Source: Carpediemonas membranifera
Lineage: Eukaryota; Fornicata
Length of the DNA stretch: 64,000 nucleotides
Assembly (NCBI GenBank): GCA_019828565.1
Contig: JAHDYR010000011.1
Coordinates: 372,001-436,000 of the forward strand
Direction of reading: 5' to 3'
The position numbers were made by a program, and so were the translations under genes. Every line of letters begins with the position of its first letter. Position 1 is the stretch's first letter. The notes beneath the pieces were generated by a model, which did not search any database, was not told the DNA's origin, and saw nothing but the letters and a program-made list of their open reading frames with translations. Shown piece by piece: positions 16,252-25,464 of this stretch.

Positions 16252-17445
16252 GCGTTGGGAACTCTGTCTGCCGATCAGACGGATGCCCTGTAGGATTCCC
16301 GCGAGCTCCTTCACGTTGATAGATTCTGCTCTTAGTTCTGGAGTGAACGTGCCCGAGGCTGAGGTCCCATACTCGCCGTGCACGGCTGCTCCCCACTTGA
16401 CTCCAGATGCGTCTGTCGATACGACGAGGTCTAAGGAGGGGTGAGCGCCCCAAAGCGACTGAAGTTCTCTGATGTCTCGGACTGGGCGCTCTCTTAGCAG
16501 TAGCAGCCACTCTTGCAGTAGCTCCTTGGAGAGTGGGTCCTGTTGAAGGTGTCTCAGCCGGAGGAAAGCCCCGTGGGCGGTTGTAGCGAAGTAAGTCAGT
16601 CTCCCGAGGATCTTGGCCCAAGTCTCCTGATCGATGGTCTTGCCTGCCAGAGCCTGATGAATGTGAGAGGAGTAACGTTTGGCCTTGTCCGCCGGGAGGC
16701 GTATTGTAAAACTCGCGGAGTCTATCACGAGCCCCAGATAGACCAATGACTGAGTCGGTGCCCATTCTGACTTCTCCTCTGAGGTGAGGACACAGAGGTC
16801 GGCTAGAGTCCGCCTGATGCGCGGCACCGCCCTCCTCAGGATTTCTCGGTCGCGGTGAAATAAGAGGAAGTCGTCGAGGTAGACAACGATGGTAAGACCC
16901 GTCCGAAGGGCTAGTATCTTGGCGAGTTGGTTGGTGATCGTCTGAAACACGAACGGCGATGCGCGCCAGCCGAAGCCTAGCACTCTGTACTGAAACGCTC
17001 GTCCGTCTGGAAGATAGACTCCTAGCAGCTTGCGGTCCTCCTTCCGTACTGGTACTTGATGGTACCCGGACTTGAGGTCGAACTTGACCATCCAGTCGCC
17101 CCTCTGGAGAAGGGAGAGAGCTCTGCGCAGACCGTAGAGCCGGAAGGATGAGCGCTCTGCCGAGCAGTCGTTCAGTATCGTGAGGTTGTGAATGATCCTC
17201 TTCGACTCGCCCTTCGGCACAGTAAACAGCGAGGCGGTGTGTCGCAGGGAAGAGGGATTCACTTGCTCTATGACGCCTGTCTCTATCAAGGAAGGAATCT
17301 GCTGGACAATGAATGGGTCGACTGTCGGCTGTTGCCTTGGTGCTGGTGGTTGACTTCTCAGACGGATCTCGACCCCGTATCGTAACCAGTTGATCACCCG
17401 TTGTGATGCTCCCAACCTCTGCCACTCCCTCCACGCCGCGTTCAT
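16252..17445 (-). pseudogene. Reverse transcriptase, 5' half, DIRS unit C
   Basis: The first roughly 398 codons of the RT ORF, including the YLDD motif, cut at the gypsy insertion. Collinear with 11061-11663 across the insertion. The overlapping recombinase frame is also open here (up to 17524). Confidence 0.9.
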
Positions 17446-17459
17446 GCATGGAAAGAGGG

Positions 17460-17942
17460 TTAGGTGTGGGCTCTCTTGCCGGAGGATCCTGTCTGAGTGC
17501 GACCTCGGTCCTGAGCGCGGCCACCGCGGCGAAAATTAGCGTCGCGCTTATCGCCCTTAGACTTGGCGCGGGCCGCCAGTTCCAGGACCTCGTCGCGATC
17601 AGGCACGCCCTTCGCCTTGCAATAGTTCTCGAACCGCTCTGCAGTAGCGTCAGTGTACACGTCCTTGATTAGAAGGTACTGGATTCTTGCAAAGAGAATG
17701 TTCCCGATCTCCTTCATCTTTGCGCCGTTCTCGATCCTATTCATGGTCTTGTATACGAATCTGGCCTCATCTTCGAGGCCGAACCTCTTTGGCATCTCCA
17801 GGAACAGTGGACGGCGAGCTGCTTCTGCTTGCTGCTCCAAAATTGCTTCCGATTGTATCTTAACCAAGCGCTCCAGCTTCTCGATACGCTTGTTAAGCTC
17901 ATCGGGACTGTCTTGCGGCGGCAGGTCTTCGTTATCAGACAT
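17460..17942 (-). CDS. Gag, DIRS unit C
   Basis: Intact 160-residue Gag as in units A and B, from ATG 17942. Its leader is cut at 18023, after which the second 85-bp repeat begins. Confidence 0.75.
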   Translation of the reverse strand: MSDNEDLPPQDSPDELNKRIEKLERLVKIQSEAILEQQAEAARRPLFLEMPKRFGLEDEARFVYKTMNRIENGAKMKEIGNILFARIQYLLIKDVYTDATAERFENYCKAKGVPDRDEVLELAARAKSKGDKRDANFRRGGRAQDRGRTQTGSSGKRAHT

Positions 17943-17969
17943 CCTGCCGATGCGTTTCGAAGTGTGACC

Positions 17970-17980
17970 TAAAGTGCACA
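17970..17980 (-). promoter_or_regulatory. Putative core promoter motif upstream of gag C
   Basis: TGTGCACTTTA on the coding strand, 28 nt before gag C ATG; retained although the rest of the leader is truncated 43 bp further right. Confidence 0.5.
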
Positions 17981-18023
17981 TTGATCGGCGCGCGCAGGTG
18001 CCAGTGATGGTCCTGTGACAGGA

Positions 18024-18108
18024 GATAGCCCACGTGTTGTATCGCGTTCACAGAGCTACTAGGAAGCCTTTATAGTCTCTTATTATTCTTCTTCGTTGCT
18101 GCAGTCAC
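18024..18108 (+). repeat. 85-bp direct repeat, right copy
   Basis: Matches 2106-2190 with one mismatch. It abuts the truncated DIRS leader with no detectable target duplication. Confidence 0.9.
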
Positions 18109-18151
18109 TAAAATAGAATACTTCAAACGCCCAACCGGACACCGCAGCTAT

Positions 18152-18883
18152 CTACGGCGGTGACTTGTGTGGTGAGTATTGTGGCCGTGGTGTCGTCGCC
18201 AGGGCCTCTGTGAGAAGCGATCTTGTACTTATGAGTGGCGTTGCGATCTCGTCCATGCCAAATCCACTGCTGTTAGTCTCCTCTCCTTCGTCGATAGTCG
18301 GAATGAGCAGCCTGCGGGAATGGATACCCTGCCTGACGTTCATCAGTGATTCCAGGCTGGAATGGGTCGGCGTCGACGAGGCGTTCGAGAGGTCTTGAAT
18401 GAGGGAGACGTCGATCTGCTCCTCGCCGTTAGATCCAACGGCGAAGAGCTGCATTGGTGTGAGGCAGCCGTTGTAGCTGTTCGTGAATGTAGAGGATTGG
18501 CGCAGGCTGTTGTTATAGCTGCTCTGGCTCTCGCGACGAGTTGTTTCGAAGGTGCGAGAAGCACGGCCTGGAGAAAAAGCCGATCCAGGAGCTGCGTTAA
18601 GGAAGTGCTGGCGTAGTTTGAGGAACGAGAAGGCTATATCCCTCCAGTTGTTCGTTTCTGGGAACTGATGCTCTGCATTGATAACCCCGTCCTTCATATG
18701 CTCGATCTCTCGTCGCTGTCGTATCGATAGTCTTGATTCCATTGTTTCTAGAGCCTTTTCAAGCTTGGCGGGCTCGTCTTCGCCCAGCATTGAAAGGCTG
18801 TTTGGTTGGCGGATACAATGAGATCCACAAGATTCAGCGACGGTTGTCACAATCATCGAGTTCTGTTTGGGCCGCCAGCACAT
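18152..18883 (-). CDS. Hypothetical protein
   Basis: Intact 243-residue ORF from ATG 18883. I do not recognise it. The N-terminal 100 residues contain a charged helical stretch (DEPAKLEKALETMESRLSIR) and a short aromatic-rich helix (RDIAFSFLKLRQHFL). The rest is Ser/Thr/Asn rich and probably disordered, with several SP/TP sites. No signal peptide or membrane segment. It is divergent from the 5-TM protein gene (about 200 bp between start codons), so the two may share a promoter. Confidence 0.6.
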   Translation of the reverse strand: MCWRPKQNSMIVTTVAESCGSHCIRQPNSLSMLGEDEPAKLEKALETMESRLSIRQRREIEHMKDGVINAEHQFPETNNWRDIAFSFLKLRQHFLNAAPGSAFSPGRASRTFETTRRESQSSYNNSLRQSSTFTNSYNGCLTPMQLFAVGSNGEEQIDVSLIQDLSNASSTPTHSSLESLMNVRQGIHSRRLLIPTIDEGEETNSSGFGMDEIATPLISTRSLLTEALATTPRPQYSPHKSPP

Positions 18884-19080
18884 TCCACACCCCCTGTTTC
18901 GAGTTTGACTTCGTTCCGCCGTTTCCGAGCCGCCGGGCTGACTTGTCGTAAAAGGACGAATGAATAATAAACGTCAGCAGAATGAAGCCATTGCAGAGAT
19001 CACGCCAGTGGTCACAGCCGTTCATGGCGCCATAGAAGTCTGGTTTGCCGAAAATAACATTCCGAAACCGATTTGGAGAA

Positions 19081-21978
19081 ATGCCAACGAGCATGCTGAT
19101 ACTCGCTCTAAGCGCTCTATTTGTACATATACACGCGCAAAGCCCACTAATATCCCTGAATTCCGCATTAGACAGCACTATTTTCAAGGCCTTCCCTTTC
19201 TTTCAAGTGTCGCGCTTCGATCTCAAGAGCTGGCTCGTGGACAACCTCGCTGATTTCCGATTGTGGACTCTTATGGACGAACTAACCAATTGGGACACAG
19301 TACCAACGCACAGCATCCCCGAAGCACCATATGTTTTGTACTTTCCCGACGCGACTACGTCAATCTCCGACGTTAACGCTGTTCCATCATTCATTGTGTG
19401 GCTCACAGTCGCAGCATGCCTTGCCGTACTCGCTGCGTGTACGATGGTCTTCCTCTCTTGCACTGTTCACACGCTTACCCTGACGAAAGCAACAAGGCCA
19501 CGCCTCAAGACGCCCGTGCGAGCTGCCTTCTGGGCATACCAGTGCATGGCCTCCATGACAGTTGGTTCATTCCTTTTCGTAGTGGCAGGTGCCGTGTTGT
19601 GGTTCACGGCGAGCACTGAGCAGGCCCTGGTCGGCAACCCCCTCTTGTTCTTATCCGAGAGTCGCGACAGCCTCCTCGCCAACGTTGAGGGTATCACAGA
19701 CATAGCCAGAGCCCTGCCCGAAGTTGCTGACGCCGTTCGTCACATTCACCTGACCGACGCTCTGGAAGTACTCGAACCACAGTTCCTCGCAGTCGATCAG
19801 ATCGCTGCAAACTTCTCTGCCATCATGTTGGCCGCGGTAGACATCAATACCACCATCACAGACCTTGAGGCGGGCGTGGACGACTTGAATGTGCTTGTCA
19901 ACACGTTCACTGCCGCTGTGACTGCCATTTCATCGGATTACAGCTCATCTATCGGTGTGCCGTCTGTTGGAACGAATCTACACGATCCCATTGATACAAT
20001 ATATCATACGCTAGATTCAATCGATCTCGCGACTGCCAGGGCAAATGCATCTGCCATGATTAACGACGCTGCCAAGATTCCCGAGTTCGAGGCTGCCAGC
20101 GTCTTACTTTCTCTCGGCCTCGGCACCGCTCTCAACAAGACAACCGCTATGCTCGACTCACTCGCCTGGTTAGGCAGCAAAACGCCCGAGTCCGCTCTGA
20201 CGACTGCGCCCGGGATCCCCCCAGCCCTCTCTTCCGTCATCGCCCAGAGCATTGATAGCCCAGGCTCGATCACAGGCCCGGGTATGGCGGTGTCTGTTCT
20301 CGTCACGGCCGCGCTCCTATTGGCCGCCTGGTGCTGCGTATCAGGCCTGCTCTCGGGCGGGCAGTGCGGACTAGTGTCGTGCTCGTGGTGCATGGGATGC
20401 CAGTCCTGCTGCTCATTCGCGTTGACGTCTGTTCTGCTCGCTGGATTGGCCATACTGACGCCTGTGTTGAAGCTTTCATCGCTTGCTTGCACTGACGGGA
20501 AAATGTGGACCGCTGACCTTCTATCGCGTGTTGCCGGACTAGATATTGTGTCAGATACACTTACCACACTCTCCGGCTATGATGTGGTCATATCTATTGA
20601 TACGACCCAGTTTCTTGACATCATCAGCTGTCAAGGTGCATCAATCACAACCATTTTCGGCCCCAGTTATGCTTCAACCAACGGACTTGAAGGACTTGTC
20701 GAGGATTTCGTCGGAGCGAGCTCCTTTACAGTTCCCACGCTTAGCGGGAGCGTGACGTTTGCAGATTACTTCGCAGGCATCAACACTACTGCTTTCCTCG
20801 ATTCACTCGGTCTCGAAGATACGATTGTCAGCCAGGTCAACAAGAGTCTTGATTCGATCTCCGGTCAGATCCACTCAATGCAGACCCAAGCGACGAGTCA
20901 ATCAAACATTGACTTGAGCAGCAGCGGTCTGGACATCTCAACGTTACAGTCGGACATTGCAACTTACCAGACAGACGTTGCTGATGACAGCACATTCGGC
21001 TGGGACCAGAGCGCTGCGGTTACTGCTCTCTCAAACTACCACAGCTTGATCGCCCAGTATTACACTGATAACTGTGGGGCTGCGGACTTCTGTACCGCAT
21101 GCGGGGTGGAGAAGGGGCTTTATGACAGCGATCCTGCAGCATTTACGACGGAGACCATCGAGGACTGGAATTATGTACAGGCGTTAATAGCATGTATAGT
21201 CGCCTCCGTAGCCCCTCCAGACACGAGCAACCTCGAGACCGGACTTGCAAGCCTGGATGACTTGAAGCAAGTCATTGAGTTAATCACACAGTTCCAGGTT
21301 GACACTCCGCCTGTGTTGAGTGATATCCAGACCGCCCTGGCCACACTTGACACCCAGCTCGGGGACGTCAATGCTGTGTTGAGACCAGATATGTTAGGCT
21401 CGCTGTCTGACTTCAATACGTCCCTGGATTCGGTCAACGTGACTGGGATATCGTCAGTCATCACTGGTAACGCGGCCACCGCTCTTGGAGTGATAACCAC
21501 CAACCTAGCCCAGGCGGCAGAGGCAGCTGACCGTGCGACAGACTGCTCGATTATCGGCGGCGCCACGGGGCTTGTGGGCGAGGGGCTGTGCGGCACAAGC
21601 AGGGGATGGCTCCACGTGCTGTACATACTGCTACTCATTCTGGCACTCGTGGGAATGGCACACTGCGTCTCCACGTACGCGGTCTACAGATTCATCGCTC
21701 GAAGCCCAAAGAAAGCACGGAAAAAGGCCGCAGGGAAAGCCGAGGCGTCAACGAATGCCCCAAGCTGGAATAGAGCTGGCTCCCGAATCATAGACTTCGA
21801 CGAGGACTCCATCCCCGACGTCACAAACATCACTGCTAACCCCGCCATGGCTAACCTCGTGACTGCGCTCAGAGTCACAGAGGCTGTCGCTAAACTGCGC
21901 GTCAGGGCTGGGAAGCTTACGGACACAACCGGAGCCGTGCATGATCCTGTAGAATATGTGGTGCCGCTCAATCTCTGA
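19081..21978 (+). CDS. Prominin-like five-pass membrane protein
   Basis: 965 residues from ATG 19081, chosen because it gives a clear signal peptide (MPTSMLILALSALFVHIHA). Hydrophobic segments at about residues 101-125, 155-180, 402-425, 444-465 and 843-870 give a topology of two paired helices, two large extracellular loops and a final helix, as in prominins. A Cys-rich cluster (CGLVSCSWCMGCQSCC) precedes the fourth helix, comparable to the Cys-rich cytoplasmic patch of prominins. The loops are rich in Ser/Thr/Asp with coiled-coil-like LxxxL spacing. Prominins organise plasma-membrane protrusions. The call rests on topology and Cys pattern rather than strong motif identity; an unrelated surface protein is possible. 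Confidence 0.6.
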   Translation: MPTSMLILALSALFVHIHAQSPLISLNSALDSTIFKAFPFFQVSRFDLKSWLVDNLADFRLWTLMDELTNWDTVPTHSIPEAPYVLYFPDATTSISDVNAVPSFIVWLTVAACLAVLAACTMVFLSCTVHTLTLTKATRPRLKTPVRAAFWAYQCMASMTVGSFLFVVAGAVLWFTASTEQALVGNPLLFLSESRDSLLANVEGITDIARALPEVADAVRHIHLTDALEVLEPQFLAVDQIAANFSAIMLAAVDINTTITDLEAGVDDLNVLVNTFTAAVTAISSDYSSSIGVPSVGTNLHDPIDTIYHTLDSIDLATARANASAMINDAAKIPEFEAASVLLSLGLGTALNKTTAMLDSLAWLGSKTPESALTTAPGIPPALSSVIAQSIDSPGSITGPGMAVSVLVTAALLLAAWCCVSGLLSGGQCGLVSCSWCMGCQSCCSFALTSVLLAGLAILTPVLKLSSLACTDGKMWTADLLSRVAGLDIVSDTLTTLSGYDVVISIDTTQFLDIISCQGASITTIFGPSYASTNGLEGLVEDFVGASSFTVPTLSGSVTFADYFAGINTTAFLDSLGLEDTIVSQVNKSLDSISGQIHSMQTQATSQSNIDLSSSGLDISTLQSDIATYQTDVADDSTFGWDQSAAVTALSNYHSLIAQYYTDNCGAADFCTACGVEKGLYDSDPAAFTTETIEDWNYVQALIACIVASVAPPDTSNLETGLASLDDLKQVIELITQFQVDTPPVLSDIQTALATLDTQLGDVNAVLRPDMLGSLSDFNTSLDSVNVTGISSVITGNAATALGVITTNLAQAAEAADRATDCSIIGGATGLVGEGLCGTSRGWLHVLYILLLILALVGMAHCVSTYAVYRFIARSPKKARKKAAGKAEASTNAPSWNRAGSRIIDFDEDSIPDVTNITANPAMANLVTALRVTEAVAKLRVRAGKLTDTTGAVHDPVEYVVPLNL

Positions 21979-22067
21979 GATTGATGCACATGTTATCGTA
22001 TTATTCGAATATTTCTCTAGATTCACACGAGTGAAGTAAATGGTACACTCGATCGTTAAAACCGCAT

Positions 22068-24821
22068 TTAAATAGCCGTAGCGCCCACCGCGTCCTTCCG
22101 GTTGAGCCCCTGGCGTCTGTACTGCGCCTTACGGCGCTCCTTTTCGTTCGCCTGCCTTATCGCATCCCTACCAGCCTTGGCCTTCTCCGCCTTCTTCACA
22201 CGTTCCTTCGCTGCGTCTGCCCGTTTCACTCTCCTATGGGCGCTAAGCTGCTGGATGTGAGTGACGCTGGCGTCGCGGGCCTTCTCTGCAACGGTCCTGG
22301 CGGCCATCATCTCGCGATGTCTAGTGGCGAGATACCCGTCAGAGCTCCGCTTACCGCTCTGCTCGACCTTGGAGCCGAACGGGAGTGCGGTCGCGATCTT
22401 CTTGGGGACCACCGTCTTCGAGAACACGCGCTCCTTCCGCTCAATGATTCCGCTGTACAAACTGTCCTTGTTGACGGGGATGGCGACCCCCTTCTCGTCC
22501 CTGACCTCCCTGGTGGTCTTCATACCTGCCCACTCGTTGCCTCGTTGGAGTAGCGTCGCTACAGTGAGACACCAGGCCGGGATCTCGACGGGCACCCAGC
22601 CACGTAGGAAGACAATGTCAGAGAGCAGGATCTTATCCTCAAACGTCGCCCTGAACGCACCAGGCGGGGCCTTCTCGGCCTTCTTGATTATGCCGCGGAT
22701 GCCCGAGACCGTCCTGATCTTGGCACCGACGAACCTGTTGACCTCGAGCTCGGAATTGAACATCCCTTTGATAAAGGCACTGTTCTTCATGGTATTGGTC
22801 TTCACGCCGTCCTTGCGGTTGGCAGCCCTGAACGGGGTCCCTATAAGCTTCAGCTTCTTCGTAAGACCATGCTTCTTCCCCATCTGAAGCACGGTGCCGG
22901 TAGCACTCACCCTGAACGAGCTCTTCGATCTGCTGATAGACTGGAACACGGCTACACCGTAGTTTGGGGGGATCAGAGGCCCGTGGAACGTGGCGAAACA
23001 GTGCATGTGCTCAGGTGTGTACTTAATCTGCCGCTGGCGACCGTTAGGGTCCTCCATGGAGAATATGGGTCGTGTCTGGAACCTGCGCCAGCCCATGGAG
23101 ATGACGGCAGGGTCTCCGTTCTTCAAGATCTTTCGGTGGTAGGGGTGGCGTATGATTCTCGTGTGGACCTGACCCACGGCGGACTCACCTGGACCCAGCC
23201 CGCCGAGCACGACTGGCCGGGTTGGGTCAAAGCAGTCGAAGAAGGCTGGGTCGACGCCTGTGACGAGGACGCAGACGTAGGACCCGGGTCTGTAGCCCTC
23301 GACCTTGACACGCTGGGCCTCGGGGAGGTTGGCGATCATCTTGTTCCGTTCAGCGATGAGGGCGTGTTTCTCGCCTTGGAGCCGCATGTAGCGGGCCTCA
23401 AAGTCCTCCTCCTCCTCGGGGGTCTCCTCCTTGTCCTCATCCTTCTCTTCGCCTTCGCCGTCCTTCTCGTCACCCTCCTCCTCGTCATCTTCATTGCCGC
23501 TCTCCACACCGAGATCACCCGCAGCCATGTCCCTGTCATGCTGTCCGAACTCACCCGTGATAAATCGATCCCTGAGCCAATCATCCACACCCTCCTCGTC
23601 CATGGGCAGGGATACTGCAGGGTAGACGTGCGTCACGTCCGTCAGGGCGTCCAAGAGGGCGAGAAAGGTCGGGTCGGACACGTCGGGGGCGAGGGGGGTG
23701 GCCAGATCATGGTCTGTGTCCGAGTCGGAGCTAGTGGAGTCAGAGTCAGAGTCAGAGTCACTGGAAGAGTCATCGGAGTCGTCTGAAGCGAACTCGAAGG
23801 CTGGGCCGGATGTCATGTCGACGTCTTCATCGCTCTCGTCCTGGTCGTCGTCGGAGGCGAACAAGGCGGCGTCATCTGCCTTGGCCCGCTCCCTTGCTGT
23901 GTGCAGGCCCGCGATGATCTTCTCGCCCTCGGTTTGGTCACCGACAAGCACTGCGCGCTGCCTCTCGAGACCCTCCGAGGCGACTGTCTGACCGTAGTGG
24001 GCCTCACCGCTGATAGTGATGGTCTGCCTGCCCGCGACCCTCTCCATGCCAGCAATGTCGGACATGGGGGCGTAGACGAGCTTGTCCTTCTCTCCCAGCC
24101 CGCGCTTACTGCCCTTGTTGAGGATAGGGCAGGGGTCCTCTCTGAACTCGACCGACTCGGCCGAGACATCGCCCAGGCCGGGGATATGGCACAGCTGGCC
24201 AGGGCGGAGGTTAGAGCCGAGGACGTAGCCGAACAGACGCATGGAAGTGGGCGCGTCGTCGATTGCTTCGATGCGGTCAGCGAGAACAAAGGGGTGGGCC
24301 TCACGCCAGCGGAGGTGCTTGGGGGACTTCTGGAGATGGGTCTGGGAGAAGCGCTTGACGGCGTTTTTGTCGTACTGCTTGCGGACACCGTCGTACTTCA
24401 GGACGAACATAGAGGACTCGTGGGAGTTCTGCTTCTTCCAACGTTCGTTCAGGTGCGACTTGACACGGTTCTGCTTCTTCTGCTCGATCTCGTCAAGATG
24501 GGTAATGACACCGTGGACGAGGGGGAAGCCGTGGACGGCGAGGAGCGTATGGTACTCAAAGGTCTCCATTTCCCAATCATGAGCGTTGGCGCACATGATA
24601 ACCATGTCGGGAACCTTAGCAAGATCGATCATGGAGGGCATATCAGGCGTGCATTCGATGAACATCAAGCGGCGGGCCCGAGTTTGGCGAACGGTAATCG
24701 GACCGGCAATACGGGAGATCTTCTGGCCCGTGAACATCTGCACAAGGCCTTGAATAAGGGTGCTCTTGCCAGAACCGGCTGGTCCTTGCACCACGATAAC
24801 CAGGGGCGGTTGTTGCTCCAT
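22068..24821 (-). CDS. BMS1: Ribosome biogenesis GTPase BMS1
   Basis: 917 residues from ATG 24821. The N-terminal GTPase domain has the P-loop GPAGSGKSTL and the characteristic FIECTPD / MIDLAKVPD / HGFPLVHGVITHLDEI blocks of the Bms1/Tsr1 family. A long Asp/Glu-rich linker follows (roughly residues 315-470). The C-terminal Bms1/Tsr1 domain contains GWRRFQTRPIFSMED, RQRQIKYTPEHMHC, FHGPLIPPN and VRGWVPVEIP-like segments, ending with a basic helical tail. BMS1 works in the nucleolar small-subunit processome in 40S assembly and 18S rRNA processing. The protein is shorter than yeast Bms1 (about 1180 residues), mainly in the linkers. The frame is intact. Confidence 0.94.
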   Translation of the reverse strand: MEQQPPLVIVVQGPAGSGKSTLIQGLVQMFTGQKISRIAGPITVRQTRARRLMFIECTPDMPSMIDLAKVPDMVIMCANAHDWEMETFEYHTLLAVHGFPLVHGVITHLDEIEQKKQNRVKSHLNERWKKQNSHESSMFVLKYDGVRKQYDKNAVKRFSQTHLQKSPKHLRWREAHPFVLADRIEAIDDAPTSMRLFGYVLGSNLRPGQLCHIPGLGDVSAESVEFREDPCPILNKGSKRGLGEKDKLVYAPMSDIAGMERVAGRQTITISGEAHYGQTVASEGLERQRAVLVGDQTEGEKIIAGLHTARERAKADDAALFASDDDQDESDEDVDMTSGPAFEFASDDSDDSSSDSDSDSDSTSSDSDTDHDLATPLAPDVSDPTFLALLDALTDVTHVYPAVSLPMDEEGVDDWLRDRFITGEFGQHDRDMAAGDLGVESGNEDDEEEGDEKDGEGEEKDEDKEETPEEEEDFEARYMRLQGEKHALIAERNKMIANLPEAQRVKVEGYRPGSYVCVLVTGVDPAFFDCFDPTRPVVLGGLGPGESAVGQVHTRIIRHPYHRKILKNGDPAVISMGWRRFQTRPIFSMEDPNGRQRQIKYTPEHMHCFATFHGPLIPPNYGVAVFQSISRSKSSFRVSATGTVLQMGKKHGLTKKLKLIGTPFRAANRKDGVKTNTMKNSAFIKGMFNSELEVNRFVGAKIRTVSGIRGIIKKAEKAPPGAFRATFEDKILLSDIVFLRGWVPVEIPAWCLTVATLLQRGNEWAGMKTTREVRDEKGVAIPVNKDSLYSGIIERKERVFSKTVVPKKIATALPFGSKVEQSGKRSSDGYLATRHREMMAARTVAEKARDASVTHIQQLSAHRRVKRADAAKERVKKAEKAKAGRDAIRQANEKERRKAQYRRQGLNRKDAVGATAI

Positions 24822-25053
24822 CACTGGCTTCGTTCCGCTTTTTTTCAAACAGAGCTAGTTTGGCCTGTATGATAGGGAAGACGAGGAAGCGAGTCCGGCT
24901 ATACCCTACCTGCATCGCATAGACCATATACAGGCTGAAATTTAGGAATATTGACAGCAGACGGTGGACTCAAAACGAATGAACGGTCTCACGAAGCAAC
25001 TCCAGTATTTAAACAGGGCTATACATAAATTCAGACATCCACGCCCAAAAACT

Positions 25054-25356
25054 CTACCTGGAATCCACTGGCGCCTTCCTCTTGCCAGCACCAGGCTGGG
25101 TCTTTGCCTTGTCCACAAGGAGCGCGTCGAGGTTCAGTGTGTCTGGCAGGAGAACGTAGCGGATGGTATTCCCGCGAACAGCGATCATTTCTACCTTCTG
25201 AGGGTCTTGGTGGAGCTTGGCGACCTTTGCATTGCGCATGAAGCAGTTCATGTCGTGAGTAACACCAACCACGGTTCCTAGAATGGTGGTACCATTCTTG
25301 AGTTCAAGAGTGATAGTCTCGTTGCGCAATCTAGCCAAGAAACGAACCAGCTTCAT
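25054..25356 (-). CDS. SNRPD1: Small nuclear ribonucleoprotein SmD1
   Basis: 100 residues from ATG 25356. The Sm1 motif is in ETITLELKNGTTILGTVVGV and HDMNCFMRNAKV, and the Sm2 motif in RGNTIRYVLLPDTL followed by LDALLVD, which is diagnostic of SmD1. SmD1 is part of the heptameric ring on spliceosomal U snRNAs, so its presence agrees with the introns seen in this window. The Arg-Gly tail of many SmD1 proteins is replaced by a short basic end (AGKRKAPVDSR). Confidence 0.95.
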   Translation of the reverse strand: MKLVRFLARLRNETITLELKNGTTILGTVVGVTHDMNCFMRNAKVAKLHQDPQKVEMIAVRGNTIRYVLLPDTLNLDALLVDKAKTQPGAGKRKAPVDSR

Positions 25357-25464
25357 CTCTGTTGCTGCGCTATGACGAGGGAAGATCGGTGCAGTTTAGG
25401 TATAAACTGCTCGTCTTGATGATCACGATCTTCGCCTCTGCCGCCATTTATACACGCCTCGCCC

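Larger units (their letters stand above)
3575..18023 (-). mobile_element. Tandem array of three DIRS-type retroelement units
   Basis: Three near-identical units are arranged head to tail on the minus strand: unit A 3575-6330, unit B 6568-10030, unit C 10031-18023 (interrupted by a gypsy element at 11664-16247). The B-to-C period is 3462 bp once the gypsy insertion is subtracted. A-to-B is longer because a 138-bp leader block is repeated around a 99-bp spacer. Each full unit carries gag, RT/RNase H and tyrosine recombinase. Unit A lacks the recombinase catalytic end, and unit C is cut in the leader at 18023. Identity between units is so high that the array must be recent. Confidence 0.88.

Noticed and set aside
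23400-23800. Asp/Glu-rich simple-sequence repeat as a separate feature
   Set aside because: It is the acidic linker of BMS1, which is usual for the family.
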